From an uncultured Collinsella sp. (lineage in GTDB: Bacteria > Actinomycetota > Coriobacteriia > Coriobacteriales > Coriobacteriaceae), in assembly GCA_902465015.1 (NCBI GenBank), contig CABQLK010000071.1, positions 1 to 5,108 on the forward strand: 5,108 nucleotides of DNA, written 5' to 3'. Shown in pieces: positions 3,300 through 5,108 of this stretch (its first letter is position 1; the number at the start of each line of letters is the position of its first letter). The position numbers and the translations under genes were made by a program. Below the pieces are notes generated by a model, which had not been told where the DNA came from, ran no database searches, and worked only from the letters and a program-made list of their open reading frames with translations.

Positions 3300-4979
3300 A
3301 TGGCGGAGTTTATCTACCAGATGTATCAGGCTCGCAAGGCCCATGGCGACAAGGTGATCCTTGACGACGTGACCCTGAGCTTCTACCCCGGTGCCAAGAT
3401 CGGCGTCGTGGGTCCCAACGGCATGGGCAAGTCGACCCTGCTCAAGATCATGGCCGGCATCGAGGAGGTCTCCAACGGCGATGCCAGGCTCACCCCCGGC
3501 TACACCGTGGGCATCCTGCAGCAGGAGCCGCCGCTCGACGATGACAAGACCGTCATCGAGAACGTGCGCATGGCGTTTGGCGATATGATCGCCAAGGTCG
3601 ATCGCTTCAACAAGATCGGCGAGGAGATGTGCGACCCGGATTGCGACATGGATGCCCTCATGGCCGAGATGGGCAAGCTCCAGGACGAGATCGATGCCGC
3701 CGATGGCTGGGATATCGATTCCAAGCTCGGCCAGGCCATGGACGCCCTGCAGCTGCCCGATTCCGACATGCCGGTCAACGTGCTTTCCGGCGGCGAGCGC
3801 CGTCGCGTGGCCCTGTGCAAGCTGCTGCTCGAGTCTCCCGACCTGCTGCTGCTCGACGAGCCCACGAACCACCTGGACGCCGAGTCGATCCTGTGGCTCG
3901 AGCACTTCCTGCACAACTACCAGGGCGCGGTGCTTGCCGTCACGCACGATCGCTACTTCCTGGATAACGTTGCCGAGTGGATCTGCGAGGTCGACCGCGG
4001 TCACCTTTATCCCTACAAGGGCAACTACTCCACGTATCTGGAGACCAAGGCCGCGCGTATCGAGGCACAGGGCAATCGTGACGCCAAGCTCGCCAAGCGC
4101 ATGGAGGCCGAGCTCGAGTGGGTGCGCAGCTCGCCCAAGGCTCGCCAGGCAAAGAACAAGGCCCGTCTGGCTCGCTACGAGGAGATGGAGGCCGAGGCCC
4201 GCGCAAGCCAGAAGCTCGACTGGACCGACATCCGCATCCCTGTGGGCCCGCGTTTGGGCAACAAGGTGCTCGAGGCCCATCATCTGCACAAGGAGTTCGA
4301 TGGCCGCGTGCTCATCGATGACCTTTCGTTCACCCTGCCGCGCAACGGCATTGTGGGCGTCATCGGTCCCAACGGTGTGGGCAAGACCACGCTGTTCAAG
4401 ACCATCGTGGGTTTGGAGCCGCTGACTTCGGGCGAGCTCGAGGTGGGCGAGACCGTCAAGATTTCTTACGTCGACCAGAACCGTTCCGGCATCGACCCCG
4501 ATAAGAACCTATGGGAGGTCGTCTCGGACGGCCTGGACCACATGATGGTCGGCGAGACCGAGGTTCCGAGTCGCGCGTACGTGGCGAGCTTTGGCTTTAA
4601 GGGCCAGGACCAGCAGAAGCGCGCCGGCGTACTCTCCGGTGGCGAGCGCAACCGTCTGAACTTGGCGCTCACGCTCAAGCAGGGCGGCAACCTGCTGCTC
4701 CTCGACGAGCCCACGAACGACCTCGACGTCGAGACACTGTCCTCGCTCGAGGCGGCGCTGCTCGAGTTCCCGGGCTGCTCGGTGGTCATTAGCCACGATC
4801 GTATGTTCCTGGACCGCGTCGCCACGCACATTCTGGCGTGGGAGGGCACCGACGAGAATCCGGGCAACTGGTATTGGTTCGAGGGCAACTTTGAGGCCTA
4901 TCAGGCCAACCGTATCGAGCGCCTGGGTGAGGACGCAGCCCAGCCGCATCGTATTCACCGTAAGCTGACGCGCGATTAG
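3300..4979 (+). CDS. ettA: Energy-dependent translational throttle EttA (ABC-F ATPase)
   Basis: 559 residues, the standard length of EttA. It is a soluble ABC-F protein with two fused ATPase domains that binds the ribosomal E site and gates entry into elongation according to the ATP/ADP ratio. Domain 1: Walker A GPNGMGKST (38-46), an arm segment around 90-140, LSGGE (162-166), Walker B LLLLDE (182-187, catalytic E187), H-loop H216. The P-site tRNA interaction motif and charged coiled-coil linker span about 245-305, with the EttA-typical SSPKARQAKNKARLARYEE (277-295). Domain 2: GPNGVGKTT (356-364), LSGGE (445-449), LLLLDE (465-470, E470), H499. The C-terminus ends HRKLTRD, close to the YKLTR-type tail of EttA. 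No transmembrane part exists, so it is not a transporter. Strong codon bias suggests high expression. All catalytic residues are intact. The linker sequence argues against resistance ABC-Fs such as Vga, Msr or OptrA. Confidence 0.95.
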   Translation: MAEFIYQMYQARKAHGDKVILDDVTLSFYPGAKIGVVGPNGMGKSTLLKIMAGIEEVSNGDARLTPGYTVGILQQEPPLDDDKTVIENVRMAFGDMIAKVDRFNKIGEEMCDPDCDMDALMAEMGKLQDEIDAADGWDIDSKLGQAMDALQLPDSDMPVNVLSGGERRRVALCKLLLESPDLLLLDEPTNHLDAESILWLEHFLHNYQGAVLAVTHDRYFLDNVAEWICEVDRGHLYPYKGNYSTYLETKAARIEAQGNRDAKLAKRMEAELEWVRSSPKARQAKNKARLARYEEMEAEARASQKLDWTDIRIPVGPRLGNKVLEAHHLHKEFDGRVLIDDLSFTLPRNGIVGVIGPNGVGKTTLFKTIVGLEPLTSGELEVGETVKISYVDQNRSGIDPDKNLWEVVSDGLDHMMVGETEVPSRAYVASFGFKGQDQQKRAGVLSGGERNRLNLALTLKQGGNLLLLDEPTNDLDVETLSSLEAALLEFPGCSVVISHDRMFLDRVATHILAWEGTDENPGNWYWFEGNFEAYQANRIERLGEDAAQPHRIHRKLTRD

Positions 4980-4986
4980 CAACAAG

Positions 4987-5018
4987 AAGAAAGGCCGCCA
5001 GCAAGGGCGGCCTTTCTT
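4987..5018 (+). terminator. Strong terminator of ettA
   Basis: AAGAAAGGCCGCC (4987-4999) and GGCGGCCTTTCTT (5006-5018) form a perfect 13-bp stem with a six-base loop. It starts eight bases after the ettA stop. The A-rich left and T-rich right arms mean that it could stop transcription from either direction. Confidence 0.9.
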
Positions 5019-5108
5019 GTAGCAATTGCATTGCAGCTATGTCAGGGCTGCTGGTTTGATTCATAATCAAAGTCATACAAATTTTTAGTAGTTTTCTTTG
5101 GTTTCTTC
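5019..5108. promoter_or_regulatory. AT-rich non-coding end with a 17-bp dyad
   Basis: No gene is seen. TTTGATT (5055-5061) and AATCAAA (5065-5071) form a perfect 7-bp inverted repeat with a three-base spacer, the size of a dimeric repressor site. The 8-bp palindrome GCAATTGC lies at 5022-5029. The region is probably upstream of a gene beyond the window edge, with promoter-like AT-rich text after 5070, but no confident -35/-10 pair can be named. Confidence 0.35.

Noticed and set aside
2952..4289. Long minus-strand open frame (445 codons) opposite ettA and sdpI
   Set aside because: It is antisense to two certain genes, crosses a terminator and intergenic DNA, has low-complexity Val/Leu/Gly/His composition typical of the complement of GC-biased codons, and shows no domain.
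3300..4979. ettA as an ABC transporter or antibiotic-resistance ABC-F gene
   Set aside because: There is no membrane domain; the linker motif, length and C-terminal tail match EttA rather than Vga/Msr/OptrA types.

Overview
The window looks like a chromosomal segment of a Coriobacteriia actinobacterium, most likely Collinsella or a close relative. This is an inference from the moderately high GC content, the codon choice, the strong GGAGG-type ribosome binding sites and the style of the terminators. No 16S or other definitive marker is present, so the genus is a best guess.

Layout, left to right. Positions 1-84 hold no gene that I can see. On the minus strand, a two-gene unit reads leftward: tcdA (tRNA ct6A dehydratase, 882-1679), then a TatD-family metal-dependent hydrolase (85-867). 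Only 14 bases separate them and the second gene has no visible Shine-Dalgarno. tcdA has a GGAGG site and a perfect TATAAT box upstream.

The roughly 460-base gap between tcdA and the next plus-strand gene is not empty. It carries a 28-residue hydrophobic peptide gene on the minus strand (1887-1973) with every hallmark of a type I toxin locus: a strong Shine-Dalgarno locked in a hairpin; a 12-base 5' segment exactly complementary to a segment about 200 bases downstream in the same transcript; a predicted transcription start that puts this segment at the very 5' end; and a convergent plus-strand promoter that would make a roughly 90-nt antisense RNA over the 3' half, ending in its own hairpin. 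It resembles the small holin-like/TxpA-like toxins of Gram-positive bacteria. This is the most interesting item in the window.

On the plus strand, an SdpR-type ArsR-family autorepressor (2140-2418) overlaps by 8 bases an SdpI-family six-helix membrane protein (2411-3115). This is the sdpRI immunity/signalling pair without an SdpC toxin in view. Its promoter (TAGACA-17-TATAGT) lies inside an 8-bp inverted repeat that is a good candidate operator for SdpR. A short terminator follows. Next is a single-gene unit encoding EttA (3300-4979), an ABC-F ATPase acting on the ribosome, closed by a strong 13-bp terminator hairpin. The last 90 bases are AT-rich and non-coding, with a 7-3-7 dyad that may be an operator of the next gene.

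Functionally, tcdA and ettA both serve translation (tRNA modification; gating of initiating ribosomes by energy state). The centre of the window is a stress/antagonism cluster: a candidate antisense-controlled membrane peptide placed back-to-back with an SdpR/SdpI immunity-type operon.
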